The notes under the pieces were generated by a model. The model did not search any database. It saw only the letters and a program-made list of their open reading frames with translations, and was not told where the DNA came from. Shown piece after piece: positions 1 to 7,636 of a stretch of 63,772 nt of DNA. A program made the translations under genes and the position numbers. The stretch comes from an uncultured Granulosicoccaceae bacterium (GTDB taxonomy: Bacteria > Pseudomonadota > Gammaproteobacteria > Granulosicoccales > Granulosicoccaceae), in assembly GCA_938007995.1 (NCBI GenBank), contig CALLLW010000055.1, positions 1-63,772 on the forward strand, written 5' to 3'. Position 1 is the first letter of the stretch, and every line of letters begins with the position of its first letter.

Positions 1-61
1 CAAGCTGCTCTTCGGCGCTCGCAAGTTCTTCTCGAATCGATGTGGTGTTGACGCTGGGCAC
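1..61 (-). CDS. Possible 5' end of a CDS leaving the window
   Basis: On the complement a GTG at 61 opens a frame that stays open to the window edge and gives about 20 residues rich in Glu, Ala and Ser, like the start of a coiled coil. No good Shine-Dalgarno site precedes it. The fragment is too short for a family call and could be chance. The stretch from 62 to 223 holds nothing else I can support. Confidence 0.2.
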   Translation of the reverse strand, partial: MPSVNTTSIREELASAEEQL

Positions 62-223
62 AACTCATGTTGCAGTACAACTGTTACTGATAAAAGCTTG
101 TTTACTCAATTGACATGTGGCAAAGGGGTGAGCAGTTACCATTTTTTTTAAAACAATGCCGGTTCGAGGCAAAGCAGTACCAGAGCGAGGCTGGAGCTTA
201 CCCGGAACCACTCCAGAGCTTTG

Positions 224-1474
224 CTAGAAAAAATAGTCACCAAAGTCATTTACGTCGGCGATTTCCGAGGTACCAATGCCAACTATATGAAGTACTTCAA
301 CGGCATCTGAATAGTCCAGCTTTTCACTGGGAGACAGATAATTGAACGCTACTGCCCATTCATTTGAATATCGGCTCGCCAGCGCACGCGCTACAAAATC
401 ACCGTTGTTATGGCTCTCAAACCTGAAGTCTGCTGTGGCATTGGGGTGATTACCATCAGCGATCTTTACATAACGGGTATTGTTTCTTACGTAACTAAGG
501 TCTGCCTCCAGAGCGTGGTCCTCGTTCCAGTCACTGTGCTGAATAAGATGAATTCGCTGGCGTGTATTGAATTCTGCGTGATTCGCATTAATTGCGCGCA
601 CCACTGCCGCGGTAAAGTCAGAAGGACCACCCTCTGCAATCCAGATGTCGCCGCCAGCCGCCAGCACTGAAGTCCAGCGACTGACCGCAGCGGCCACAGA
701 GCCACCGCGGTTGCTGTGCGCATTGTGCCATTCACTGCCCCAGACAGCGGACATTAACCGTTCTGATTCGGGCACGTAGCGATCGCGGCTGTAGACCCCA
801 TGTGTACCCGCAACCACTTGAACGTTCAACTGCAGTCTGTCGCGAATCATTAATGCAGCGACTGCCGCATGTCCATCGTCAGGATCTGGCGCGTGATCAA
901 AGTGCAAAGCGACCAGGTCCCTCTGACGATCAAAGCGACTGTTGTTGATGGTCGGGTTAGTGTTCGGCTGTTGTGGGGCGGCCGAACTTGCCGGCTGTGC
1001 AGGTGCCGGCTGTGCAGGTGTAGCAGCCTGCTGGCCTCCAGTGTTCACTCGACAGGACGCTGTGCCATCCCAACCCCATCCATCACCATCGCTGTCGATA
1101 CATGCAGCTGCAGGCGAACCAGTGCCTGCGGATGAAGTATCCGGCACAGCACCACTACCCGGCGATGTTTGCGTCGCTGCGCCGACAATGCAGGAGCCAA
1201 CCCCGTCCCAGCCCCAGCCATCGCCATCGCTGTCGATGCACAAGGCTCCACTGTTTGATGTTGTTGCAGCGGACGCATTAGAGGTGAAAGCGGTAATCTG
1301 ACACGAGCGAGTGCCGTCCCATCCCCAGCCATCACCATCGGAGTCAACGCATTCCTGCGCGTGACCGGTTGGCGTCAGCATCAGGGAGGCAGACAATAGC
1401 GCGCTTAAGGTCAGCCCTTTCAGAACCGCGCTGCGCTTTGGCGGATTAACAGGAATTGAATAATACGTTAACAA
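224..1474 (-). CDS. Secreted protein with three DGDGWGW repeats and a nucleoside-hydrolase-like domain
   Basis: The start is a TTG at 1474, with GGAG (complement of 1483-1486) about 8 bases upstream; no ATG comes earlier. Residues 1-40 form a signal peptide ending in GHAQ. Three near-identical modules, C(V/I)DSDGDGWGWDG followed by three residues and Cys, lie at about residues 42-58, 79-95 and 125-141. A Pro/Ala/Gln linker (142-178) leads to a domain of about 235 residues whose first motif, HFDHAPDPDDGHA, resembles the Asp-rich metal site of nucleoside hydrolases (DxDxxxDDAxA). That resemblance is only suggestive, so the substrate is unknown. The repeats are Asp-rich and Cys-paired, which suggests Ca2+-binding disulfide knots. 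The same module recurs at the C-terminus of the protein at 54022-55575. Secretion and the repeats are firm; the catalytic assignment is weak. Confidence 0.8.
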   Translation of the reverse strand: MLTYYSIPVNPPKRSAVLKGLTLSALLSASLMLTPTGHAQECVDSDGDGWGWDGTRSCQITAFTSNASAATTSNSGALCIDSDGDGWGWDGVGSCIVGAATQTSPGSGAVPDTSSAGTGSPAAACIDSDGDGWGWDGTASCRVNTGGQQAATPAQPAPAQPASSAAPQQPNTNPTINNSRFDRQRDLVALHFDHAPDPDDGHAAVAALMIRDRLQLNVQVVAGTHGVYSRDRYVPESERLMSAVWGSEWHNAHSNRGGSVAAAVSRWTSVLAAGGDIWIAEGGPSDFTAAVVRAINANHAEFNTRQRIHLIQHSDWNEDHALEADLSYVRNNTRYVKIADGNHPNATADFRFESHNNGDFVARALASRYSNEWAVAFNYLSPSEKLDYSDAVEVLHIVGIGTSEIADVNDFGDYFF

Positions 1475-1847
1475 GAGTCATTCTCCGGTCTGCGTCACAT
1501 TGTGCGGCAGTTTAGCGACTCAGGTCAGATCACCACTTCGACTGCTTCAAACTTTTAGTGTGAACTAGTCGGCCTTTACTATTTGGTCATTTAATTCGCG
1601 TGCCCAAATTTACAAAGATTCCAGGCGCGACAGCCAAAGCTGGACACGACCAAAAAAACACAATTTTAAGGATCAAAATGAGCATATCGAAGGCGATGGG
1701 AACCGCGTTGAGCCAGGTGCGCGGGTTTTTCCGAGGTCTGCAGGTTCGAGTGACTCTGGTGTCCAGCCACGCAACCACGGCCTGACCCACTATTGACTAT
1801 TTTCTGAAACGCACCACACTCCAAGCATCGATCACACTGTTTCGCTG
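1475..1847. other. Intergenic region between divergent genes
   Basis: This 373-base spacer separates the minus-strand secreted protein from the plus-strand RIO kinase, so it must hold the promoters of both. The only other item I see is a possible 35-codon ORF at 1678-1785, listed separately. No tRNA or terminator is evident. Confidence 0.5.
1678..1785 (+). CDS. Candidate 35-residue small protein upstream of the RIO kinase
   Basis: An ATG at 1678 follows AAGGA with a 5-base spacer, a near-ideal ribosome binding site, and the frame runs 35 codons to TGA at 1783-1785. The product would begin MSISKAMGTALSQV, is basic and contains a plausible amphipathic segment. It lies 62 bases before the RIO kinase, so it could be a leader or a co-transcribed small protein. 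I recognise no family. The site quality is the only evidence. Confidence 0.3.
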   Translation: MSISKAMGTALSQVRGFFRGLQVRVTLVSSHATTA

Positions 1848-2696
1848 ATGAAAACTCCCAAGCGTCTGCTGCCTTTGATAGAAGACGGCCTTGTCGACGA
1901 GGTACTCTACCCGCTGATGAGCGGCAAGGAGGCGAGCGTCTATGTCGTTCGCGCCGGACGCGATGTGCTGTGCGCAAAGGTGTATAAAGATGCCGCAAAG
2001 CGCAGTTTTAAGCAGGCAGTGCAATATCGCGAAGGTCGCAAGGGCCGCAACAGCAGACGCCAGCGAGCGATTGAAAAAGGCTCAAAGTTCGGCCGCGCGC
2101 AACAAGAGGAAGAGTGGCACAACGCCGAGGTCGATGCGTTGTACAAGCTGTCGGCTGCGGGTGTACGTGTACCCGAACCTCAGGGCTGCTTTGATGGCGT
2201 TCTGCTGATGGAACTGATCACTGATCAATCCGGAGAGGCAGCGCCCAGACTCAACGATGTCACTATTCCGGAAGACCTCGCCGTAGAGGATCATGCGACG
2301 ATGATGGACTACGTCAAGCTGATGCTGTGTGCAGGACTAGTCCACGGCGATCTGTCAGAGTTTAACGTGCTGGTTGATGAACACGGCCCGGTCATCATTG
2401 ATCTGCCACAAGCGGTTGATGCAGCAGGAAACAACCATGCACGCACGATGCTTGAGCGCGATATAAAAAACATGACTCAGTATTATGGCCAGTTCGCAGA
2501 CTCACTACTGGGCAGTGACTATGCATCCGAGATGTGGGCGCTCTACGAAAAAGGAAAACTCACACCAGATACTGCGTTAACCGGCCAATTCAAAACGGTA
2601 GACAAAAAGGCCGACGTAGATGCCGTGATGATGCAGATCAAAGAAGCTTACAAAGAAAAGCAGGAACGCGATGAACGTATGCGAGAGGATGACTGA
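1848..2696 (+). CDS. RIO-type atypical serine kinase
   Basis: The 282-residue protein shows the RIO1/RIO kinase core. The nucleotide loop is SGKEASVY (25-32), Lys44 in CAKVYK is the likely ATP-contacting lysine, the catalytic loop is HGDLSEFNVLV (166-176) with Asp168, and the metal-binding motif is IIDLPQAVD (183-191) with Asp185. Between loop and lobe is a very basic stretch (52-80, KRSFKQ..KGRNSRRQR) typical of the family. The tail is highly charged (Lys/Glu/Asp). Archaeal and eukaryotic RIO kinases act in small-subunit ribosome maturation; bacterial substrates are not established. Every key catalytic residue is present, so it is probably active. The ATG at 1848 fits the usual family N-terminus. 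It is monocistronic as far as I can see. Confidence 0.9.
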   Translation: MKTPKRLLPLIEDGLVDEVLYPLMSGKEASVYVVRAGRDVLCAKVYKDAAKRSFKQAVQYREGRKGRNSRRQRAIEKGSKFGRAQQEEEWHNAEVDALYKLSAAGVRVPEPQGCFDGVLLMELITDQSGEAAPRLNDVTIPEDLAVEDHATMMDYVKLMLCAGLVHGDLSEFNVLVDEHGPVIIDLPQAVDAAGNNHARTMLERDIKNMTQYYGQFADSLLGSDYASEMWALYEKGKLTPDTALTGQFKTVDKKADVDAVMMQIKEAYKEKQERDERMREDD

Positions 2697-2799
2697 CATC
2701 CAGCATTTGTTATCGTGCAACCCGACTATCAAGCGCTGAGACCAACCTCTATGAAACTGCTATCTGAGCTAGCACCTGCATTCAGTATAAATAGTTAAC

Positions 2800-3222
2800 A
2801 TGGATAAAATCAGTGGTGCAAAACTACCTGTAATGATCATATGTGCGCTGCTCGCTCTGTCGCTCAGCGGTTGTGATGCCGTGGTCGATTGCATTGATGG
2901 TGATGGCCCTGCTTTAGACACAAGCGGGTTACAACCGGCGACTTTAAATAAGGAGTATCTGCATACAATAAGAGCGTCAGTACGAAACGAGCCATTTGAT
3001 GATCGCTTTGAATATGACTTCGCGATTATCGGCGGCGCACTGCCAGCAGGGATCTCGGGCATAGAGTCTGGTCGGTCCTTCACCCTGACTGGCACACCCA
3101 CAGAGCTCGGCGAATTTACTTTCCGGCTGAATGTTTTTGTGGACGATGGTCAGAATGCATTTGATAGTGGCCTGTGCTTTCGAAACGAAGACCGGAACTT
3201 CACACTACTGGTGAATCAATAA
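2800..3222 (+). CDS. Small lipoprotein with a putative Ig-fold domain
   Basis: This is a 140-residue protein with a hydrophobic N-terminus ending in the lipobox LSGC (Cys about residue 25), so it is predicted to be lipidated and membrane anchored. The rest resembles the bacterial putative-Ig (He_PIG) fold seen in many surface proteins: it has the phrases GGALPAGIS and LTGTPTELGEFTFRL, which match the family's usual pattern of LPxGL followed by GTPTxxGxxxFT. It probably binds or scaffolds rather than catalyses. It stands alone between the RIO kinase and a convergent small lipoprotein gene. Confidence 0.75.
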   Translation: MDKISGAKLPVMIICALLALSLSGCDAVVDCIDGDGPALDTSGLQPATLNKEYLHTIRASVRNEPFDDRFEYDFAIIGGALPAGISGIESGRSFTLTGTPTELGEFTFRLNVFVDDGQNAFDSGLCFRNEDRNFTLLVNQ

Positions 3223-3259
3223 TTGTGTCTGACAATTGGCAAGTCTGGCCGGGTTGCTG

Positions 3260-3475
3260 TTATCCCAGAATAAAAACCGACAAAATTCCAAGGTAGTATT
3301 GATAGCGATCGGCGCCATCCCCTTGTGTACAATTATTTTCGCATTCAGGTGCTGCCTTTTCAGACAACTCTGCATCAGGCAAGTCTGGATTGGTGACTGG
3401 TTTTGTTGCCGCACACGAAGTCAGAAACACCGTCAACATCACTAACCGTACAGAATTTTTAAAAACTTGACGCAT
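3260..3475 (-). CDS. Very small lipoprotein (71 residues)
   Basis: The ATG at 3475 begins a short protein with a basic N-terminus, a hydrophobic core and the lipobox FLTSC (Cys about residue 21). About 50 residues of mature peptide follow, with two closely spaced Cys (ECENNC) and a hydrophobic C-terminus (YLGILSVFILG). I recognise no family. The good lipoprotein signal supports it as real; its length and a weak ribosome binding site keep confidence moderate. It converges on the gene at 2800-3222. Confidence 0.5.
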   Translation of the reverse strand: MRQVFKNSVRLVMLTVFLTSCAATKPVTNPDLPDAELSEKAAPECENNCTQGDGADRYQYYLGILSVFILG

Positions 3476-3865
3476 AAGTTCTATCTATAAATGACGAAAA
3501 CGATCGTCGAACGCACACACTTTCTCGATTGGCTGGCTTTGTACCGGCAAGCTCAGCACTGGCGGGCTTTATACTCGTTAACAGTCAACGGATTAACTTG
3601 TTGCTGATTAACTGTGGGCATCGTCCGCTCTTGTGGTCACGCTAGATGCATGCCATCAGAACATGAACGGCAGGGACTTCGCGGACTGCAATACTACCTG
3701 CAATCGTGAGGTTCGATCAGCGAACCGGGATGTTATGACAATGTTTTTCAGCCTTGGCGCTACAGACCGTCAAGTCTTAGCAGATCACGCTCACGCAGTG
3801 CGTGTTGCTGACCAGCGGCGCGGATGCTATCGCAGTTCCTACTCCGGAACTGTGACGCAGGTTGC
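3476..3865. other. Intergenic region without a supported gene
   Basis: This 390-base gap holds short open frames on both strands, but none has a ribosome binding site, signal peptide or recognisable motif. It lies upstream of the 71-residue lipoprotein and downstream of the DUF3726 gene, so it should contain the former's promoter and the latter's terminator. I could not identify either. Confidence 0.4.
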
Positions 3866-4540
3866 TTAATCGTTATCGGATAAACCTGCCCCTGCCCCGC
3901 TTCTCGATTGCTCACTGGCCGGTACATAGGTTCGATGCGCCATTGCTTCAAGAATCTGCATCTCAACCGCAGCAACCGATGCGCGGCGTCGAAGCTTGAA
4001 CGCACTATTGGTATCCGGTACCGATGCACCCGATTCAACGATGTGAACCGTTGCATACTGATCATCACCGAAGACACCACCGGATACTAACTGCCCTTCA
4101 CGATCAACAGTCAGTTGACCAGACGCGCTGACTATCGACAAAGATCTACCCGCAGCAACGGCACAGCCAGACAGAAACGGCACAAGGATAATCGGACAAG
4201 CCACTTGTGTCAGCTCAATCGGCTGATCAACACAACCTCCAATCCCGGGCCACCCGAAATCTGACATCGCCGTACCCGTTACTACCGGGCACAGCGGGCT
4301 TGATACCGACAGCCATTGCCCCTTAATTATCTGCGGGCCGAGTGCCTTTGCCGGCTGGCTGTCTATGATCGGCAACAACTTTGCAAATGCCTCCGCAGCT
4401 GGCAAGCCGTGCCTTGCCAGCCAGGCAGCAGCACGACCGGCTTCCTGCGACAAACCCCAGCTATAGCCAGCACCTCGCACAGCTTTCAGCACCAGAGACT
4501 CCAGTTCTCCCAGAGAAAGCAGCTTAATGGTGGTACTCAC
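3866..4540 (-). CDS. DUF3726 domain protein
   Basis: The 224-residue protein begins with a segment matching my knowledge of DUF3726: LSLGELESLVLKAVRGAGYS followed by WGLSQEAGRAAAWLARHGLP. The mature part is rich in small hydrophobic residues, with no clear signal peptide. No biochemical function is known to me for the family. It is the last gene of a three-gene minus-strand operon (M19 dipeptidase homologue, 569-residue unknown, this gene) with about 74 bases between members. The grouping suggests a shared catabolic or processing role. Confidence 0.8.
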   Translation of the reverse strand: MSTTIKLLSLGELESLVLKAVRGAGYSWGLSQEAGRAAAWLARHGLPAAEAFAKLLPIIDSQPAKALGPQIIKGQWLSVSSPLCPVVTGTAMSDFGWPGIGGCVDQPIELTQVACPIILVPFLSGCAVAAGRSLSIVSASGQLTVDREGQLVSGGVFGDDQYATVHIVESGASVPDTNSAFKLRRRASVAAVEMQILEAMAHRTYVPASEQSRSGAGAGLSDND

Positions 4541-4614
4541 GACGTACAGTTACCGTTAGAGGGTGACTTGCTTACAAACATACACAGGCAATCATACACA
4601 GGCCAACCAACGAG

Positions 4615-6324
4615 TTAATGTAACACTGCAGGGTAAATCCACTGATCATCATAGTTATGCAGTAGCTCGTCAGGTAGTGGTGCATGCTGAAACATATTAA
4701 TGCGCACCCATCGGTCACTCCGTGGATCAAACTTTATCGCACCAAAGAAAGATAACTTGCAACGCAGCAAATCAATAGGCAAAACACCCTTGTCGATCAG
4801 GTTGTCAGTTATTTCTGCATAGGGAAACTGGCTGACCTGCTGTGCACGGCGCACGACATGCCTGTGTTCTGGATGCTCAAGTAAAAACTCCGCAACACTC
4901 GCGGTACTTTTAAATTGCTGAGCCGATTGTTCAGCCAGCACAATATCTCTGGCTATTGCAAGCGGATGCTCACGCTCTGCGCCCTGCTCTTCAAATCGTT
5001 CACCCAGCCGCGGCTCCAGCTTCTCTTCTGATGCATACCAGAAACGCGCATTGGCTTGTGGATCCTTAAAATCTATATCGAATGCATAACGATAGTTTTT
5101 GTGCAGTATCTGTATTAATTCTGCGACCTTCATTTGACCGTTTATTTTAAAGTGCTTTTCTTCATCAACACTCATTTGTGCAGCATGGTGATCAACCACG
5201 TTCGGATAAAGTTCAATCAGCAAAGTCACCAGGCATTCCTGCCCTTCAAGCGACAAGTTATCCTCTGCCCACAAGTAAAGACTGTTCCATGCAAGCTTAC
5301 CGTTATCGGGATCGATGTTTTGTAGCTGTGCAGATAAAAGCCGCAGATCTTTATCAAGCGTGCTGACTTTGTCTACCTGCAAAGGATGCGAGCTGTTCCA
5401 GTGCTCAAGACCTGCCTGTTGTCTTACTAACAGACTCTTAAGTAACGCCAGATTCTCCCTGTTCACCTGCGTGATTGCTCTGACATCACGAAGCGCTTTC
5501 TCGCGTGCGGTAATCCAGTGATGAAACAGAACGGGGTGATTCACTATAAACGGCGCCATGCCGAGGCCGGTAGAATTGCCGACGCCCAGTGATCTGCGCA
5601 GGTCTTTGCAAAGTGTTACCGCTGTATCAGGTGCATCGCAGTGTGCCAGGTGCTCGACGATATCAACACTGAACAATCTGATCATGTAGACCGCCATCAA
5701 TTCCGCTTGAAACGGGGACGCAAGCTCTGATCGATCAGCAACGAAACATCGATCCAGTGCACCAAATTTACCGGAGCCGTAAACTGCTGTTGTACGCATC
5801 AGATAACCGACAGCATCAAGCTCCGAAGCCTGTGGCTGCCTGCCGGCAGATAACTCCTGCCGAACGTAGTTAAATAATCTCACCGACCGATTTGCGCGTG
5901 ACAAAGACAGTTCTTTCTCACTGATTCTTCCTGCTTCCTGCAGAGGTACATTGTTTTGCAGGCGGCGGATGTCAGCGTCATCTGCTAAGCCATCAACCAG
6001 TGCAAAGGTGGCGTCCCAGGCTTCAGCAATGACACGGTCTGATCTTTTTGCAGGATCGAGATCGTGCGAGAACACCACCAGCGAGTAAGTGCTATGCGGA
6101 CCGGCACAAACATAAACAGCATACCCGACACCGTTTTGATCTATCTGCCAGTCGCGCTTTTCAATGTGCCATTGTTCTTTGGCAAAGCGGCGCAACAATA
6201 CTCGCATGAAAGACAGACGCGTTTGATGCATTGACCCCATGCGTTGGAGGCGCAGCACTTTTTCAGGTGGTCTGAGCTCGACCACATGATCTGCTGCATC
6301 ATCTACTGCAATTTCTTTATACAT
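4615..6324 (-). CDS. Conserved hypothetical protein, 569 residues
   Basis: This is a large soluble-looking protein with no signal peptide and no membrane segment, mostly helical and rich in Arg, Asp and Leu. I do not recognise a catalytic motif. A C-terminal stretch (HYDDQW-like end, with FGAIKFDPRSDRWVRINMF before it) is aromatic and could form a binding surface. The start is ATG at 6324. The gene sits between the dipeptidase homologue (73 bases upstream) and DUF3726 (74 bases downstream) on one strand, and co-occurrence is the only clue to its role. The reading frame is intact across 1.7 kb, so the gene is real. Confidence 0.8.
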   Translation of the reverse strand: MYKEIAVDDAADHVVELRPPEKVLRLQRMGSMHQTRLSFMRVLLRRFAKEQWHIEKRDWQIDQNGVGYAVYVCAGPHSTYSLVVFSHDLDPAKRSDRVIAEAWDATFALVDGLADDADIRRLQNNVPLQEAGRISEKELSLSRANRSVRLFNYVRQELSAGRQPQASELDAVGYLMRTTAVYGSGKFGALDRCFVADRSELASPFQAELMAVYMIRLFSVDIVEHLAHCDAPDTAVTLCKDLRRSLGVGNSTGLGMAPFIVNHPVLFHHWITAREKALRDVRAITQVNRENLALLKSLLVRQQAGLEHWNSSHPLQVDKVSTLDKDLRLLSAQLQNIDPDNGKLAWNSLYLWAEDNLSLEGQECLVTLLIELYPNVVDHHAAQMSVDEEKHFKINGQMKVAELIQILHKNYRYAFDIDFKDPQANARFWYASEEKLEPRLGERFEEQGAEREHPLAIARDIVLAEQSAQQFKSTASVAEFLLEHPEHRHVVRRAQQVSQFPYAEITDNLIDKGVLPIDLLRCKLSFFGAIKFDPRSDRWVRINMFQHAPLPDELLHNYDDQWIYPAVLH

Positions 6325-6397
6325 AACGTTTATACCCGGTTAAGCAGTTCGATTCAGCCAGCTGTTTCAGACACAGTCACTGGTGTATCAACAACCG

Positions 6398-7405
6398 TCA
6401 TTGGCAAACCTGCGGCTTATCGAAATTGTTACGGAAGAAATTCAACCAGTTGCCTCCCAGCAACTTATCAGCATCCTGTTGTGAAAACCCGGCATCAAGT
6501 AACCCTTTACGTAAACCCGGGAAGCTACGATTATCTGTGAACCAGTCGGGCTGCGGTGGAAAGCCCGGCTTTTCCGCTGAGCCTTCACCGTAGTCAATTT
6601 CCTTACTCCATCGGCCAACACGCATCCATTCCACAACACTGTCAGGCTGATCCTGACACAGATCTGAACCAATCCCGATTTGATCCACTCCCATGACTTC
6701 AGCCGTGCGTGCCGCCATTTCGCAGAAGCTCTGCAATGTACAGTTGCTGCCTTCCGCCAGGTGATGCGGGTAGAAAGAAAAACCCAGCATGCCGCCACTT
6801 TCCGCGAGCGCTTCAAGCACATTGCTGGCTTTGTTGCGCAATGCCGGATGCCAGCTGGCCGGATTAGCATGGGTGATTGCTATCGGACGTTGTGAAATCT
6901 CTATGGCTTCAAGCGTAGATCGGTCGGCTGAGTGAGACATATCCACAACCAGCCCGACACGATTCATCTCTTTGATTACCTGCTTGCCCATGCGCGTGAT
7001 ACCCGGATCGTTGTGCTCATAGCATCCGGTGGCAAGTAACGACTGATTGTTGTAGCTCAGTTGCATGAACCGCGCACCAAGCGTGTGGACTATCTCGACC
7101 AGGCCGATATCGTCTTCAATTGGTGACGGATTCTGAAAGCCGAAAAAAATGGCGGTACGTTCGGTGGCGATTGCCTGTTCAACATCACTGGCCCAGCGCC
7201 CCTGAAAGATAAGCTCGGGAAACTGTTCAAACCATCGGTTCCACTGCTCTATATTAAGCACGGTCTCACGAAAATTCTCGTGATAAGCGATAGTGACGTG
7301 CACAGCGTCAACTCCGCCCTGCCTCATTTGCCGAAAGATTTTTTCTGACCAGTTGGCGTATTGCAGGCCATCAATAACCGGCGCTCTTTTTTCTGCCATA
7401 TCCAA
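6398..7405 (-). CDS. Membrane dipeptidase (M19) homologue with altered metal site
   Basis: The 335-residue sequence follows the renal dipeptidase fold (VDMSH near residue 150, ITHANPASWHPALRNKAS, GIGSDLCQ, and a final GNWLNFF). However, the N-terminal zinc motif HxD is replaced by IDGLQYAN, and the bridging Glu region reads FGFQNPSP. This matches a subfamily I associate with genes near glycine-betaine or dimethylglycine catabolism in pseudomonads (PA5396-like). Loss of those ligands suggests a different metal arrangement or substrate. It is the first gene of the operon with the 569-residue and DUF3726 genes. It has no signal peptide, so a cytoplasmic location is likely. Confidence 0.85.
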   Translation of the reverse strand: MDMAEKRAPVIDGLQYANWSEKIFRQMRQGGVDAVHVTIAYHENFRETVLNIEQWNRWFEQFPELIFQGRWASDVEQAIATERTAIFFGFQNPSPIEDDIGLVEIVHTLGARFMQLSYNNQSLLATGCYEHNDPGITRMGKQVIKEMNRVGLVVDMSHSADRSTLEAIEISQRPIAITHANPASWHPALRNKASNVLEALAESGGMLGFSFYPHHLAEGSNCTLQSFCEMAARTAEVMGVDQIGIGSDLCQDQPDSVVEWMRVGRWSKEIDYGEGSAEKPGFPPQPDWFTDNRSFPGLRKGLLDAGFSQQDADKLLGGNWLNFFRNNFDKPQVCQ

Positions 7406-7636
7406 AACTCTGTAAACTGCAAGCCTGCCATTGCGCGTTCGCTATGCTGTGCCCAACTGATTAATCTGCGATTAGTGCCAGGCGCATTGCAAAGTTCGAC
7501 AATGGTAAACCTGATAGTATCTGCAACGGGTTGCGGCAGCCACCGTGACGAGCCGAACCGATAACATCTGTCTGATATCGCCGATGTTATCTCCAAAACC
7601 GACATAACAAGACACTCAGCAGCGAACCGGACTGGC
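7406..7636. promoter_or_regulatory. Divergent intergenic region, dipeptidase operon / RNase J
   Basis: The region of 231 bases lies between two divergent transcription units and must carry both promoters. I could not fix convincing -10/-35 pairs or an operator by eye. Confidence 0.4.

Noticed and set aside
1742..1780. GGTTCGAGT motif suggesting a tRNA T-loop
   Set aside because: The flanking bases do not form a T stem, and no anticodon or acceptor arms can be drawn.
3633..3869. Plus-strand open frame of 78 codons
   Set aside because: No ribosome binding site, no recognisable motif, and it runs into the 3' end of the DUF3726 gene on the other strand.
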